Source: Agrypnia vestita (taxonomy: Eukaryota; Arthropoda; Insecta; Trichoptera; Phryganeidae). Taken from it: a stretch of DNA of 64,000 nt. The stretch is taken from positions 1-64,000 of the forward strand of contig JADDOH010014835.1 of NCBI GenBank assembly GCA_016648135.1, written 5' to 3'. The notes beneath the pieces are model-generated. The model was given only the letters and a program-made list of their open reading frames with translations. It was not told the origin of the DNA and made no database searches. Below, piece by piece: positions 45,401 to 54,766 of this stretch; position 1 is the first letter of the stretch, and each line of letters begins with the position of its first letter. A program made the position numbers and the translations under genes.

Positions 45401-48400
45401 AGAAATAACTTTTGACAGAAGTATCCGATCTTGATGAATCTTTTTGCATCATGATCGCAAAGTAAATACCTATTCAGAGAGTATACACATGCCTATATAG
45501 GCTCATGTTTTGACTTGGAAGAAAAATTGACCTTTTGAACTTTTCTTAAAAACGCGATAAGTATAAAAAACCACTTTGTCCATAGACGAAAGTGGTGTCA
45601 AAATACTCGTTAGGGCGAGTACTATGCAGTAATCATGGAAAGCATCGCGTAACAATTAAATTACCTACTTTTATGACCTGATTTAACTTCGACCCTTCAC
45701 GGTCGACATAATTAACGCATTTTCATAAATTAGTAGGACCTGCAGGTCCGATGAACTGTGTCACGGCCTTATGCAAGGTCAGGCCTATACGTGACATAGT
45801 TTGTAGCCCTGTGGGGTACATGCAAAACCTGTAATTAACCATTTTTTTTGTCTTCAGACCGAGATCAGTACGGCCGCTCGCGGGTCTAGTTCCTATAAAG
45901 CGCCGCGAGATGGCGCCAGTCGCGGTTCAAACCGCGGCGACAGAGAGGGGAGATTTGGCTCGCTCTGATTGGGTTACGTAACATGCTGTCATATCGTATC
46001 TTGTAAATATCTGAGAACGTTATATAATAAAAAGGTTTTGTAGAGCGGTCACCTGTTACGCTTACGCGTGGTGATTTAAACGCTATCGGATCACTTTCAT
46101 CTGCATTTTATTTATCTCCCGATACCTATTGGAGAATTCTGCTGGGACCTGACTACTGCAGTGAATCTACGATCCAGCCTCCGCGATCTTCAGCGCCTCT
46201 GGCCGAGAATTTTGGACGACGGCCGGCGCTTCTCTATGACGAGTTTCGCATCACAGCGAAAGTATGCTGTTTGACACGAGACACCCGTGCTGTATTTCTT
46301 CGGCCATTACTACGCTTCTTGGCCGACGGAGCGGACTGAGCGGACCGCCCTATATTTTTGTTTGTTCTGTCCGGAACAGCATTACTATATTAAACACAAA
46401 ACAATATACTTTTACGATTCTAAAATGAAGTGGATTCATTGTAGAAAATATAAAAAGTAGTTGGCATCATAATTGTTTATATATAAAATGCACTTTTTGG
46501 TTCTCTAATTCGGTATGTAATCAGAGATGCGAAAAGCAAAATGGCTAAATAAAAAAGAATGAGCGACGTTTTAAATGTTTAGTCCCCTACCAACATTAAT
46601 CGTGGCAGATGTTTATTTATATTAAGTGTATTCTTAAAATTCAGAAGTGGTCAGTTTTAGTAGTAAATTTCGACAGAAACTCCATATTTTGTTAAGGATC
46701 TCATGAAAATTGACTTTTTTGATTTCACAGAAAAGCCGTTACCGATAAAAAAAATTCCCTAAAATTATAATTTAACGAAATATTTCTTGGATGATGACCA
46801 GTAAACCTATAAAAAAATCTACTTCTTTTAAATATTTTGTATATAAAATGTATTACAATACAATCTTATACAATACAAGGATTTATGTATTACGTATTAC
46901 GATTTATGTATATAAAATGTATTACAATACATGCGTTATCTTCTGTTAGTTGTATCTGATTTCAATAAAACATTTCTGAAAAGTCCGTTAAATAGATTGA
47001 GCCAGTTCGTTAATTATTCTATCCCCTATGTCAGGGGTCGGAATAAGCGGCTTGCTAGCCGCTTGCGGCTCTTTCAGGCTTTGGTGGGAGACTTTAAAAG
47101 TCTCCCACCAAACCCTTATTGGTGGGAGACTTTCATGTCACCCGCGAACAAGTACGGCTAGTCCTTAACTTTTGAGGCCTTTTTAGCCTTGACAATGGCA
47201 CGTGATACCGTGTCGAAACGTCGGCCTAGGTCTTCTCAGGGAAACCATTTACAGGAATCGCGAGATATTCCAGAAACTACTTTTATATATGTATATTATT
47301 ATTTATATATATATATATATAATATAGATATATAATATATATATTATATATAGTATATGTATAACAATGGCACGTGATACCGTGTCGAAACGTCGGCCTA
47401 GGTCTTGCTCAGGGAAACCATTTACAGGAATCGCGAGATATTCCAGAAAACTATTTTATATATGTATAATATATATATATATATATATCTATTATATATA
47501 CATATATAAATACATATATTGCATTGTTTTAATGCTAAAGCAGTTTCCTCGCTACGCCGCTGACGAAGCAAAACGAAGAAATTGCTCTAACCACTTCACT
47601 GTCTCTGGGGTGCGTTAACAGTACATGGCAGTGAATGGTACCCGCCGCTTACCCAGGACCGTTCTAAGAGCAAAACCTTCCATATCGGTCCTACTCAATC
47701 GTCTCCAGGTTGACATTTTTTTCAACTAGTAAGCAGGACCGTGCTGCTCCGCACATGTCGTTCCAAACAGTACATGGCAGCACCATTTCCACCTACGGCA
47801 GCTTCACACTTGCACTTAATTTAGGCCTTCAATGCGATCTCACCCTACGAAGACCATCAACCGCCGGCTTCTGGGACCTCTGAATTTTTATAGAAAGTTT
47901 CTGCCCAGAGCTGCAGACACGCAAACCCCACTCAACAACATCTTCCGAGGGATCAAAAAAAGGTAAGAGCTCGTTTCTTGGACACCAGAGTCCATCGAAA
48001 CCTTCGAGAGATGCAAGGAAAGCCTTTCCCAGGCAACTTTGCTTGCACGCGCGAAGTGAAGTGGATGATGAATTTAGTTCCATGGAACGTAAGATGAGTG
48101 TATGTAAGATTAATGTGTCATAATACGCAATAATATAAGATGTTATAAAATAAATGTACCGTAAGTGAGAGTGAGTTAGAATAAAAAAGTCGTCAATGCA
48201 TGAAGAAATTTAACATAAATATTTCGGCTAGTGTCGTTAGTAAGTTTGGTCCGCCATCTTACTTTAAAATGAGAGACTGTTCAAAAATTCATAAGCTTGC
48301 GTTTGAAAGTCCTCGAGAAAAAACATTGAATAATACGAATACTGTCGAAATTTGATGAAGAATATTTTATAAAAAAGACAATATCTTTTTTACACATATA

Positions 48401-51400
48401 CAATATAATATATAATTTAACATATTGTGACGTAGCAACCTCTGTTCGTCACACCTCTTCGCGAAACATCTAAAAGTAATGAATTTATCGATCCCCGCAC
48501 CAAATATCTGCACCAAAATTGATTTTAATCCGCGTAGGTACCGCGAATGCTCTATGGGAAAAGATAAATGTCTTTGGTCTACTGCAGATAGTTTCACGGC
48601 GGTCGCGAACGTTGGGGACGGTGTTTCAAAATGGCGCATTCGAAATCTGACACTTCCGCACGCAAGATGTGAGCCTTTCTGTGAACCCTCGTGTTAAGAG
48701 AGGGTCCTTCCACGCCAGCGTTTCGCGCCATGGCCAGGTGACGCGGCGTGGAGTGAAAGGTGCATCCCTTGCAACGCCTGGGGGGCAGCTGCAGAGATGA
48801 TGTTCCGGAAGTCATCTGCATCGGCATCCCAAAGCCTCGGGGCGGGGTTGTTCTCTGGACCCATAAGGGAGCAATCCTGCTTCAGATGCAAGGCCAGTAA
48901 AATGAAGACGACAGGCATGGTATTCCAAATTTTTTAATCATCAATATCACGTCACGCCTGGAGCGAGCTGGGAGTTTATCTGGCTCCGAAAATTGAATAG
49001 AACGAGTGCATCAGGTCGTGCCGTTTTCAAAAGAACATTGCTAACTACATGCGGAACCCGTGTTTATGCTAGAAATTGTGACATGTTATCTGAAATCAAT
49101 GTCACCAAGCGAATGTATTCGCACAGCCTATTGTAGCTTCAATGTTTTTTTTTAATCTGATTTAGAAATTTTGACCTGATATTAATTGAATCTACAGAAT
49201 GTGATTACCGGCGTTTCCGACACCAGCGCTGCGTCACCGCTAGTAGTATAAAAGTATTTAGTTTCGATTGTCTTTTCCATCCTTGTTTAATGCGGCCGCT
49301 AGCGATGATGTCGAGGCGCGGTAAATTAAATTATTCAACTCTATTTATTGTACAAAAAAGATTTCGATGTGCGAAATTCACAAAAATATTTTATGGAAAA
49401 TTGTCACCTTCTGTGGCACCATTAATTTTTGATTAAATTTATTTGAATAAATTCACATGTTAACTAAATAATGTTTTGTTGTATAACCCTTGTCATTGAA
49501 TTGTTGCAACTTAAAATGTGTTAAAATGAGAGACAGCTGAAATGCAGCGTACACGACACCAGAAATACCCTGAGTTTGAAATGTAGAAGTAAGGTGAGTC
49601 CCATTCTTCTCCGACTGAGCAAAACTGGTGGTGACGAGGAGTTCTGATGGAAGCATCAGAACCTCACGTCATAATATATAAAAGTGATTATGGTGGCCAT
49701 TGTCGGGAGGGGATTCATTGAATCAGGATTAGAATATGACTTACCTTTCGTGACATCAAATGTTTTCATCATGACATCGAGAATCATCGAAAACCGCTCT
49801 CTGATGACTTTGGTGCCTTCTATTTGGATCTTGCCTTCTTTACTGTGTCTGTATGTAAAGTCTGGAAAGTACCAAAACTCCTTCATCCGCTTGTAGATCG
49901 TAGCAGTCACTCTAGTAAACACATAATATATTTACAATATTTTGAGTGTGTTAAATTTTTTCAAAAACACACTTGCTGGATTTTTGTCGCCAGAGGGATC
50001 GTTATTAATCAAGATATATTTTAGATGTCTCACAGAGACTAAGCTATTTATATGGGAAAATAGGTAGGAAAGTAGTATTTTTGGGTGTTTATAGACTTAT
50101 GACCAATCATGTGGCTGGCTAAAGTGATCACTTTACACAATGTAACGTTCAACAATTTCAGCTATGATTGTCCACCACATGTTTAAACCCATAAATACCA
50201 ACACAAAAAACAATGTGCATCGTACGCATGGCTTACACATACTAATTCGATTGTCTTTCTTAAATGGAATGACCTACACGTGGCGTTCGATTCGTGGGTA
50301 CTGTATTTGCAAATGTTTCACCTATTATCCATGCTTATTAATGCTAATTGTTATCAATTGGCATAAATAAGTATTGTAGAATCCCTTTATTGCATTGAAA
50401 AACTGTCATAAGGAATCATGGAATGCGCATGATTTTACTTGTCAAAAGGTCAGAGCGATGTACACGAGATACGATGAAAAATGGGCAATGTACACAAAAT
50501 TAATTGAAAATTAAGCTGGATGAATTCTGGAGAAGCCTCTCCTGTGATAACAAAACCAGAATAAAATGATGGAAAGTGTGTACAACATTGTCAAGATTGT
50601 TGATAATATTCATGATAACCTATACTAGAAGAGTATAATATAATACACCAGAACAGAACCACTTCCTGGCTGATCTTTAAGTCCCTTTCCAACAAATATA
50701 CTTTTATTACTCTTCGTCTGCCATTGTGATATTCTAGAATTCTAATTTATCTGTATGTCTTCATTTTCCATAGAAAAAATATTTCATATTTATTTGTTTC
50801 TGTAGTCATGTGTCATATAATACTCCTGATCATGGAGCTTATATAAAACATTCATATTCCATTGAAGATATGTTCACTACATATGCGAAGTCTTTGTGAT
50901 TGCTCCTGGTCACGGCACCATTCTAATGATTTCATATTTTATTTGTACTATTATTTATAAGAATCCTAAGTATGTTATTTCATGGGAAGTGCATTGATCG
51001 ATAGTTAAGGTGTTTCTGGTCGCATACCTCGTGTGTATGTGTATGTCGTGTGTATGTGTGAAGATTGTTACATGGACCGACAGGGACGTATTAAGACAGC
51101 AGATCCGCGTGGTTTGTTTACGTTAATGTGAACAAACCGCGGCGCCTTTCGGCTAGTAGGTACCCGACGCGAGATCAGCCTCCACAGCACTTCTCTTTCA
51201 GCAACTTTGCCGATGGATGGAGTGGCAGGGAGAAATTATGCGATGATGGTCTTTCGGTGCTCCGCGGTGTTCTGGTTTCCTTTGTGTTCATGTTGCGCAT
51301 TGTATGTATGTTGTTTTTGTTTGCGCCTGAAATTTACAGTATGTAGAGACAATCCAGGAATCGAATATGTCTGGCTAAAAATAACATTACATACAGTGAA

Positions 51401-52461
51401 TTCCACAGTGTGCTGTTTTATGGGCGTTGCAGTACTGGACAGTTGAGGAGGTTCGGTAGAACCATTGCTGAATTCCCTATCTCGATCTGCTCTATTGCGA
51501 TGGTGTAAAGAGAGTGATCCCCCTGCTTTCCTCTTCTTGCCCTATCCTACCGTGTTGGCTATAAGAACTTTATTGTAAGCTTTATGCCTTCTAGGTAGTG
51601 TGGTAAACCGACGTAAGTATCGAGATATCTCGATACTTCCTCTAGTCCACTGGATGGGGCTCGGTAATAAAGAAACTTATGACTACCGCATGATTAATGC
51701 GGCCTGGAATTCTTCTTCTTCGGCGGTTCCTCGTTGCGAGGATGATGTGCGTCATGTTATTGATTACGTGTCCGAACGCGGCTTAGGAGACCTACATTGG
51801 AACCGCACACCCTTCCAGAAGTTGTGCACATGCGTCCGGTGAGTAGTGGGATTCTGAAAGCTGGATTTTGCCCCTTTTCTTTTCTCTTTCTCAGAAATTG
51901 CATCGGCCCTATTCCGTTCGCTAATTTACCCGGCGCAGTGTACTTTTCGGCGTCATTGTGTGGCCCGGAATAGTTTAGTCAAAACCACTATCTCAGGTTT
52001 TTTAGTCATGATGTTCTCCTTCATCCAGGGCCCCGACTTGGGCAATATTTTACTGCATTATGAGACATAAGTCTCGTACTTCTCTGGATATCACATGTCC
52101 GAGATATTGAAGCTTTCGGTTTTTTTATGTTTATAATTACTTATTTTTCTTACGCGATTCATGCGAACCATAACGTCTTCATTCTATCCATCCAGCTTAA
52201 TTTTACACTTTATATTTTTTTAAATATGTGTATGTGTGCGTATATGTTTGTGTATCTGTGTAAATATATTTATGTGTTCCAATATAAAAACGCATGTATA
52301 AATTTATACAGATAATTGACTAGAGGTTGGGACTAACGCCTCATTTCTTGATCGATATGCCATAAATTATATATTTTTAAAAAGAACTTACATTTCTGGT
52401 CCGTGTATCATTGAGTCATTCTTGCCTTCTCTGAAGGATATTTTATAACCAAACAACGTTT
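36284..52461 (-). CDS. CYP4-clan cytochrome P450, six 3' exons (N-terminus not seen)
   Basis: Heme-thiolate monooxygenase of the CYP4 clan, expected at the endoplasmic reticulum, where such enzymes oxidise fatty acids, hormones, odorants or xenobiotics; the substrate cannot be read from sequence. Exons in coding order: 52461-52392, 49911-49745, 43028-42919, 42004-41758, 39938-39762, 36447-36284. Every join has AG/GT borders and matching phase (1, 2, 1, 0, 1, 1 entering exons one to six), with no stop before TGA at 36286-36284. Landmarks: an ETLFGYK segment like the CYP4 ETAMG region, an I helix reading MWGASVDTV, K-helix EVLR (ExxR), PERF, and heme loop FSGGPRNCLG with the cysteine ligand. 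About 311 residues are visible against about 500 for the family, so roughly 190 N-terminal residues lie upstream, are lost, or were missed. It resembles lepidopteran CYP4-clan expansions (CYP340/341/367/4), but I cannot assign a family. Confidence 0.88.
36663..37078 (+). mobile_element. DDE-transposon MITE with N-terminal transposase remnant
   Basis: Inverted ends ACTTGGCGTGCG at 36663 and complement at 37078, flanked by TA, as in the IS630-Tc1-mariner group. Inside, a short frame near 36816-36900 reads TVRDGARTIANEVLKFCEAE then KANNGRLKV and a stop. That resembles the N-terminal helix of insect DDE transposases (xxxIxxVxxFxxxExxNGGxxxP). It lies in the last P450 intron. Confidence 0.7.
37265..37870 (+). 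mobile_element. Mosaic of two LINE RT fragments in a P450 intron
   Basis: First piece (37265-37362): RTSKMKTLKTITGKLLGDRV and RNTRIREVY, an RTE/R1-type MLGxxLRDRIRNxxIR block. Second piece (37363-37870): VKKANSILYLVRR, LYVRPLLEYASQIWNPYFAK, GLKNLEYAERLRVLKLPTLQ, RRARGDLIETFKILSGYYNI, then after a frame change GHHLKLNKFWFSCN and SVNQFKNRLDIQMRD to TAA about 37866. The second is a Jockey/CR1-type thumb with an internal deletion near 37400. Two LINE classes abut, so one inserted into or replaced part of the other. Confidence 0.75.
38166..38310. mobile_element. CAGNTGCCGGCAAAC MITE, copy 1
   Basis: 145 bp, ends CAGATGCCGGCAAAC and GTTTGCCGGCAACTG, arms extending through CATTTTTCGGCG / CGCCGAAAAATG, TA on both sides (38164-38165, 38311-38312). 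Tc1/mariner-type MITE by TA flank and CAG end. Confidence 0.85.
38408..39476. mobile_element. TTAA-flanked fold-back element, 1.07 kb, in P450 intron
   Basis: Ends GGTGATCGTCCAGCATAGTA (left) and TCACTTTGCCGGACGATTGCC (right) are inverted; both are flanked by TTAA (38404-38407, 39477-39480). The arms stay complementary for hundreds of bases, for example 38770-38850 with 39090-39160. TTAA duplication suggests piggyBac-type mobilisation, but the GG terminus is not the usual CCC, so the class is open. It is very AT-rich. Confidence 0.8.
39478..39668 (-). repeat. Family-B-like repeat plus TTTCCTCGCTACGCCG block
   Basis: CCACCCAGGACCGTTTTATG then TTTCCTCGCTACGCCGTAGA, CGAAGCAAAGGC and ACCACTTCATTGTTTCAGGG. 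The second half recurs at 47545-47618 (same strand). Confidence 0.45.
39762..39938 (-). CDS. P450 exon e (PERF and heme-binding loop)
   Basis: A 177-bp exon, TTTCAG acceptor and GTGGGT donor, phase 1 in and out. It encodes DVVIPAKTNIALMLMLTHRD, then the meander PDVFIPERF and the heme loop FSGGPRNCLG, fitting F-x-x-G-x-R-x-C-x-G with the cysteine ligand. The glycine codon after CL is split across the donor, as in other CYP4 genes. Confidence 0.93.
40170..40425 (+). repeat. Penelope-like 3' repeat, copy 2 (in P450 intron)
   Basis: Diverged copy of the repeat at 1045-1310, lying in the intron upstream of P450 exon e. The central motif has decayed to CTTGACGAAGAG ... TCTGGAAAT, so both conserved strands carry changes relative to copy 1. 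Confidence 0.5.
40740..41310 (+). mobile_element. GC-rich LTR-like island in P450 intron
   Basis: A sharp GC-rich block (40790-41220) in AT-rich DNA, then a possible polyA signal CCAGAATAAAGAAAG (41242). Overlapping open frames on both strands arise from CpG-rich composition and have no recognisable domain. An LTR or TE promoter is the best guess. Confidence 0.35.
41758..42004 (-). CDS. P450 exon d (I helix to K helix, ExxR)
   Basis: A 247-bp exon entering in phase 0 after a CAATCAG acceptor and leaving in phase 1 at GTTAGT. It starts SVDTVNKNILITILMMAMHK and contains the K-helix sequence MCIKEVLRIFPVV, with the invariant Glu and Arg of ExxR. The acidic-Thr pair (DT) of the I helix is present, but the usual glycine before it is replaced: the join reads W-G-A-S-V-D-T where CYP4 members normally have F-E-G-H-D-T-T. 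Confidence 0.9.
42230..42555 (+). pseudogene. Decayed Penelope-like GIY-YIG fragment inside a P450 intron
   Basis: Plus-strand remnant in the intron between P450 exons d and c, antisense to that gene. One frame reads YLYIEQTKRNIATRLKELIG, equivalent to YIGQTxRxIxxR; after a frame break another reads REsIERYKHPNFNRDD, equivalent to the EIYKHP end of GIY-YIG domains. Stops at about 42422 and frame changes show it is dead. Confidence 0.65.
42653..42684 (+). ncRNA. Hammerhead-like motif after the second Penelope fragment
   Basis: CTGATGA (42653-42659), one C, a perfect 7-bp stem GTTGAAT/ATTCAAC with an AAGA loop (42661-42678), then GAAACG (42679-42684). It lies about 100 bp past a GIY-YIG remnant. 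Past it, GAAACG and CGTTTC (42694 on) could pair as a stem III, but stem I is weak. Confidence 0.4.
42919..43028 (-). CDS. P450 exon c (AFMDLLLEA, start of I helix)
   Basis: A 110-bp exon that splices directly to exon b in phase (G plus AT gives Asp). It encodes DSGEKVPAFMDLLLEAERQG, then QLTRNQVLDEMLNMWGA. AFMDLLLEA matches the AFLDLLLEA block before the CYP4 I helix. The exon ends in phase 0 at GTAAG, inside the I-helix oxygen-binding motif. An alternative acceptor six bases in would remove two residues. Confidence 0.85.
43029..43880. other. P450 intron sequence
   Basis: TTTATTTATATAAATAAAAA TG at 43560 resembles the start of common insect non-autonomous elements. No exon seen between P450 exons b and c, and the two join in phase without one. 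Confidence 0.5.
43880..44135 (+). other. GC-rich block with TATA-like site
   Basis: CGCCTACCGTCAGGCAACCG, TATA-like GTCATATAAATGG (43943), then GC-rich sequence to 44130 in the P450 intron. Possibly another LTR or promoter remnant; no coding domain. Confidence 0.3.
44235..44800. repeat. LINE 3'-like repeat pair in P450 intron
   Basis: 44300-44390 and 44705-44795 share TGTATGTAAWAAAATGTC, CATTTTATTG and GAAAGCGGGAGGT in the same orientation. Between them lies TCACCCCCGACCCAGTCGGG, CGTGAATACCGTGTC, seen in insect LINE 3' regions. Confidence 0.45.
45764..46250 (+). mobile_element. Putative LTR plus leader of an LTR retrotransposon
   Basis: Starts near TGTCACGGCCTTATGCAAGG; TATA-like TTCCTATAAAGCG (45890); polyA signal ATATAATAAAAAGG (46023). 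A primer-site-like TTGGAGAATTCTGCTGGGAC (46130) follows, then GC-rich leader. The TGT start, TATA, AATAAA and TTGG order fits an LTR of gypsy or BEL type, but the 3' LTR is absent. Confidence 0.4.
47033..47108. repeat. Strong hairpins; hAT-like CAGGGGTCGG start
   Basis: CAGGGGTCGGAATAAGCGGC resembles hAT terminal repeats (CAGGGGTCGGCAA). GCGGCTTGCTAGCCGC is a hairpin. At 47082-47108 a 27-base perfect palindrome runs from GGTGGGAGACTTT through AAGTCTCCCACC. GGTGGGAGACTTT recurs at 47121. Confidence 0.6.
47190..47460. repeat. Direct duplication with AT-repeat spacer
   Basis: Block GACAATGGCACGTGATACCG followed by TGTCGAAACGTCGGCCTAGG appears at 47190 and 47362, each continuing through CCATTTACAGGAATCGCGAG into a (TA)n stretch. 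Copies differ by single-base indels. The block has a CTTGACAAT-hairpin-GAAACG layout like the Penelope-end motif. Confidence 0.85.
47610..47770 (-). repeat. Family B repeat, copy 3 (P450 intron)
   Basis: Reverse-complement match to 14450-14600, including the TACCATTCACTG and GGTAAGCGG blocks. It lies within the large intron between P450 exons b and c. Confidence 0.5.
47835..48062 (+). pseudogene. Ty3/gypsy Pol fragment (RT-RNase H junction)
   Basis: Plus-strand coding trace in a P450 intron: RRLLGPLNFYRKFLPRAADT, QTPLNNIFRG, stop TAA, then ELVSWTPESIETFERCKESL, SQATLLARAK, TGA 48060-48062. FLGxxNFYRRFLPxxAxxxxPL and WTxExxxAFexcKexLxxAtlL are diagnostic of the connection between RT and RNase H in Ty3/gypsy (Metaviridae-like) elements. 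Neither LTRs nor catalytic blocks adjoin it. Confidence 0.8.
48090..49740. other. P450 intron; unidentified GC-richer block 48590-48920
   Basis: Minus-strand frames across 48594-48918 (PAPRLWDADADDFRNIIS; PSLNTRVHRKAHILRAEVSD) lack splice sites that would fit the P450 and show no known domain. Likely a transposon fragment. The remainder is AT-rich. Confidence 0.4.
49745..49911 (-). CDS. P450 exon b (helix F-G region)
   Basis: A 167-bp exon from a TTACTAG acceptor to a GTAAGT donor, entering in phase 2 and leaving in phase 1. It encodes VTATIYKRMKEFWYFPDF followed by a YRHSKEGK segment and an RERFSMILDVMMKTFDVTK end. The W-x-x-P-D-F pattern matches the CYP4 HPDFIF motif. An AG one step further in would shift the frame, so the upstream AG is chosen because it keeps the P450 reading. 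Confidence 0.85.
50019..50160 (+). repeat. Repeat shared with 885-1020 (P450 intron)
   Basis: Second copy of the 885-1020 repeat, lying just upstream of P450 exon b in the transcript direction. Diverged, with small gaps. Confidence 0.7.
50165..52390. other. P450 intron between exons a and b
   Basis: No further exon: a and b join in phase. 51130-51960 is G/C-richer, with short frames (MVNRRKYRDISILPLVHWMG start) that look like retroelement UTR. ATCGAGATATCTCGAT (51619) is a perfect 16-bp palindrome. Confidence 0.45.
52392..52461 (-). CDS. P450 exon a (ETLFGYK segment)
   Basis: A 70-bp exon bounded by a TTTGCAG acceptor (ending at 52462) and a GTAAG donor (from 52391 downward). It enters in phase 1, completing a Glu codon, and encodes ETLFGYKISF followed by REGKNDSMIHGPE. 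This matches the CYP4 position where ETAMG or ETSMG follows helix E. It is the most 5' exon I can recognise. The LINE inserted at about 52548-54764 starts only about 90 bp upstream, in the preceding intron. Confidence 0.8.
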
Positions 52462-52547
52462 CTGCAAATAGAACAATTTTTTTTATATATTATATACAAG
52501 ATGCCATAGGTTAATAAAAGTTCATAATGTGATGGATCTTTTATGTA

Positions 52548-54717
52548 AAGGAAATCTCAATGTAAAGTATTGTCTAAATGGTGTTACTCTAATTATATAA
52601 AAGAAGTTGAGTCTTCCATCAAAGTAAATGTTAAAACCTTTTGGAATTATACAAAATCCCTAAAAGTTTATAAAAATAGTTATCCTAATGTTATGTTCTA
52701 CAATGGTAAATTTTGTAATAATTTTGATGGGATTGTTAATTTATTTGCGGAATTCTTTAAAAATGTCTATGTACCTGTGTTACCAAAAAACACCGACCAC
52801 ACATCAGCAACATCAAACATTGAAACCACATTAAATATAAATAATTGCACAATAAGTACTTCCAGTATTATAAGTGGGATTAAAAAACTTGATGTAAATA
52901 AAGGGCATGGACCTGACGGAATTCCTCCACTATTTATAAAAAATTGTGTTGATGTACTATCTCTCCCCCTGTCAATCATATTTAATAAATCCATATCAGC
53001 GGGTATATTCCCACATATATGGAAGGAAAGTTTCTTAACACCGATCTTCAAAGATGGAGACAATAATGATGTAAAAAATTATAGACCCATTTGCATACAA
53101 TCTTGTATACCTAAGTTATTCGAATCACTAGTCCTCGATACTATATCTCCTGTTTTAAAACAAACAATAACTCCGTACCAACACGGATTCATCTCAAATA
53201 GATCTACCCTAACAAATTTAGTTTTGTATGAAAATTACATTATTAAATCTTTTGTTAATAAAACTCAAGTAGATTCAGTTTACACGGACTTCAGTAAGGC
53301 GTTTGACAAAGTCTCACATGCTTTATTAATTGCCAAATTGGGAAAAATAGGATTTGGTGGACAAATACTTTCTTGGTTAACGAGCTATCTGAGTGAAAGA
53401 AGGCAAAGGGTAAAAATATATTCATATGTATCAGAATGTTTCCATGCTACTAGTGGTGTACCACAGGGATCGCATCTTGGACCAATACTATTTCTATTAT
53501 TTGTGAATGACATTTCAACAATATTTAATGACATTGAATATTTGCTGTTTGCAGATGATCTAAAAATATTTAAATCAGTAACCAACATTTATGACTGCAA
53601 CATATTACAGCAAAACCTAAATTCTCTTTCAGTATGGTGTGAAACGAATAAATTGTACTTAAATTTAAATAAATGCAAAATTATATCATTTACTAGATTA
53701 AAATCAAAAATAAATTTTGAATACTCTCTATGTAACACCAAACTAGAAAATGTTGACTGTATTCGAGACTTAGGGGTATTATTCGACTCGAAACTTACTT
53801 TTACTAATCATATTAATGCGATAACTTGTAAGTCTCTAAAATTGCTGGGATTTATTTTAAGGACATCACGCCCATTTCAATCAATTGAAAGTATTTAAAT
53901 GTTATACATGTCTCTTGTCCGGAGCCAATTAGAATATTGCTCATCAGTTTGGTCTCCATATTATAATGGGCATATAGACAGTATTGAGCGTGTCCAACGC
54001 AAATTTCTCAAATACATTAACTACAAGTTAAGCATACCAATACAAAACATAGAATACAATTACATATTGAAGAGACTAAATTTACTCACATTATATGATA
54101 GAAGAAAAATTTATGATATAGTTCTTCTTTACAAAATTGTAAACAATATGTTGGACAGCCCTGACCTTGTGGCATGTATCGAATATAATATCCCTTCCAC
54201 ACATAGAACGCGACAAATTGTCACATTCCATCGCAACACTTGCAACACTAACTATCAATCAAATTCTGTGATACACAGAATATTGGGAACTTGTAATGAA
54301 TATGGTTGCATGATTGACATTTTCGTCGACAGTCTGGAGAAAGTAAAGTTCACACTTAAAGAGGCAATACTGCTTCGTTACTGACTTCAGCTGTTAATAT
54401 GTAATGGTGGGTAATATATATTTTTCGTACACATTGCCGCTTTGTACTTTATATTTTTAATTTCTGTACTCATGTTTTGGTGCTATTCCTGGTACTTTTA
54501 ATAATTTGCTACTTGTAATTTATATTGTTTAATGTATGTTCTTTTTAATTTTATGATATATTTTTTTATGTAAAAGCCTATACGCATTGCTGCTCGTTAC
54601 CTACTCTACATTTTTAATTTTATACTCATGATTTGGTGCTATTCCTGAAACTTTTAATGTATGTGCTTTTTGAAATTTATTTTATACTCTATGTAAAAGC
54701 CTAATGGGCGTAAACAA

Positions 54718-54764
<47 letters not shown>
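52548..54764 (+). mobile_element. Young 5'-truncated LINE (Jockey/CR1-like) with A45 tail
   Basis: 5'-truncated non-LTR retrotransposon inserted in a P450 intron, opposite to the gene. It has RT coding 52570-54384, a short 3' UTR with a TAATGGGCGTAAACAAATA end, and an uninterrupted run of 45 A (54720-54764). An unbroken tail that long suggests recent insertion. I see no clear target duplication around it. Its 3' end recurs at 61254-61706. Confidence 0.88.
52570..54384 (+). CDS. LINE ORF2 reverse transcriptase (truncated, one nonsense codon)
   Basis: Reverse transcriptase for target-primed retrotransposition. The endonuclease domain is missing because the copy is 5'-truncated. RT blocks in order: GHGPDGIPP (about residue 113), KNYRPICIQ, QHGFISNRST, catalytic block A YTDFSKAFDKVSH (about 237), block B GVPQGSHLGPILFLLFVND and block C LLFADDLKIF (about 325), so all three catalytic Asp are kept. 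The thumb begins LGVLFDSKLTF. A single TAA at 53896-53898 interrupts ESI-MLYMSLVRSQLEY, where a Lys codon would fit. The frame then stays open from 53899 to 54384 (RSQLEYCSSVWSPYY, RVQRKFLKYI). One stop and otherwise intact motifs fit a young copy. Confidence 0.9.

Positions 54765-54765
<1 letters not shown>

Positions 54766-54766
<1 letters not shown>

Noticed and set aside
48594..48918. Candidate extra P450 exon
   Set aside because: No P450 motif, no matching splice sites, and exons b and c already join in phase with continuous homology.
52767..53063. Antisense frame over the LINE RT
   Set aside because: The plus strand has clear RT motifs; the minus frame is a shadow.
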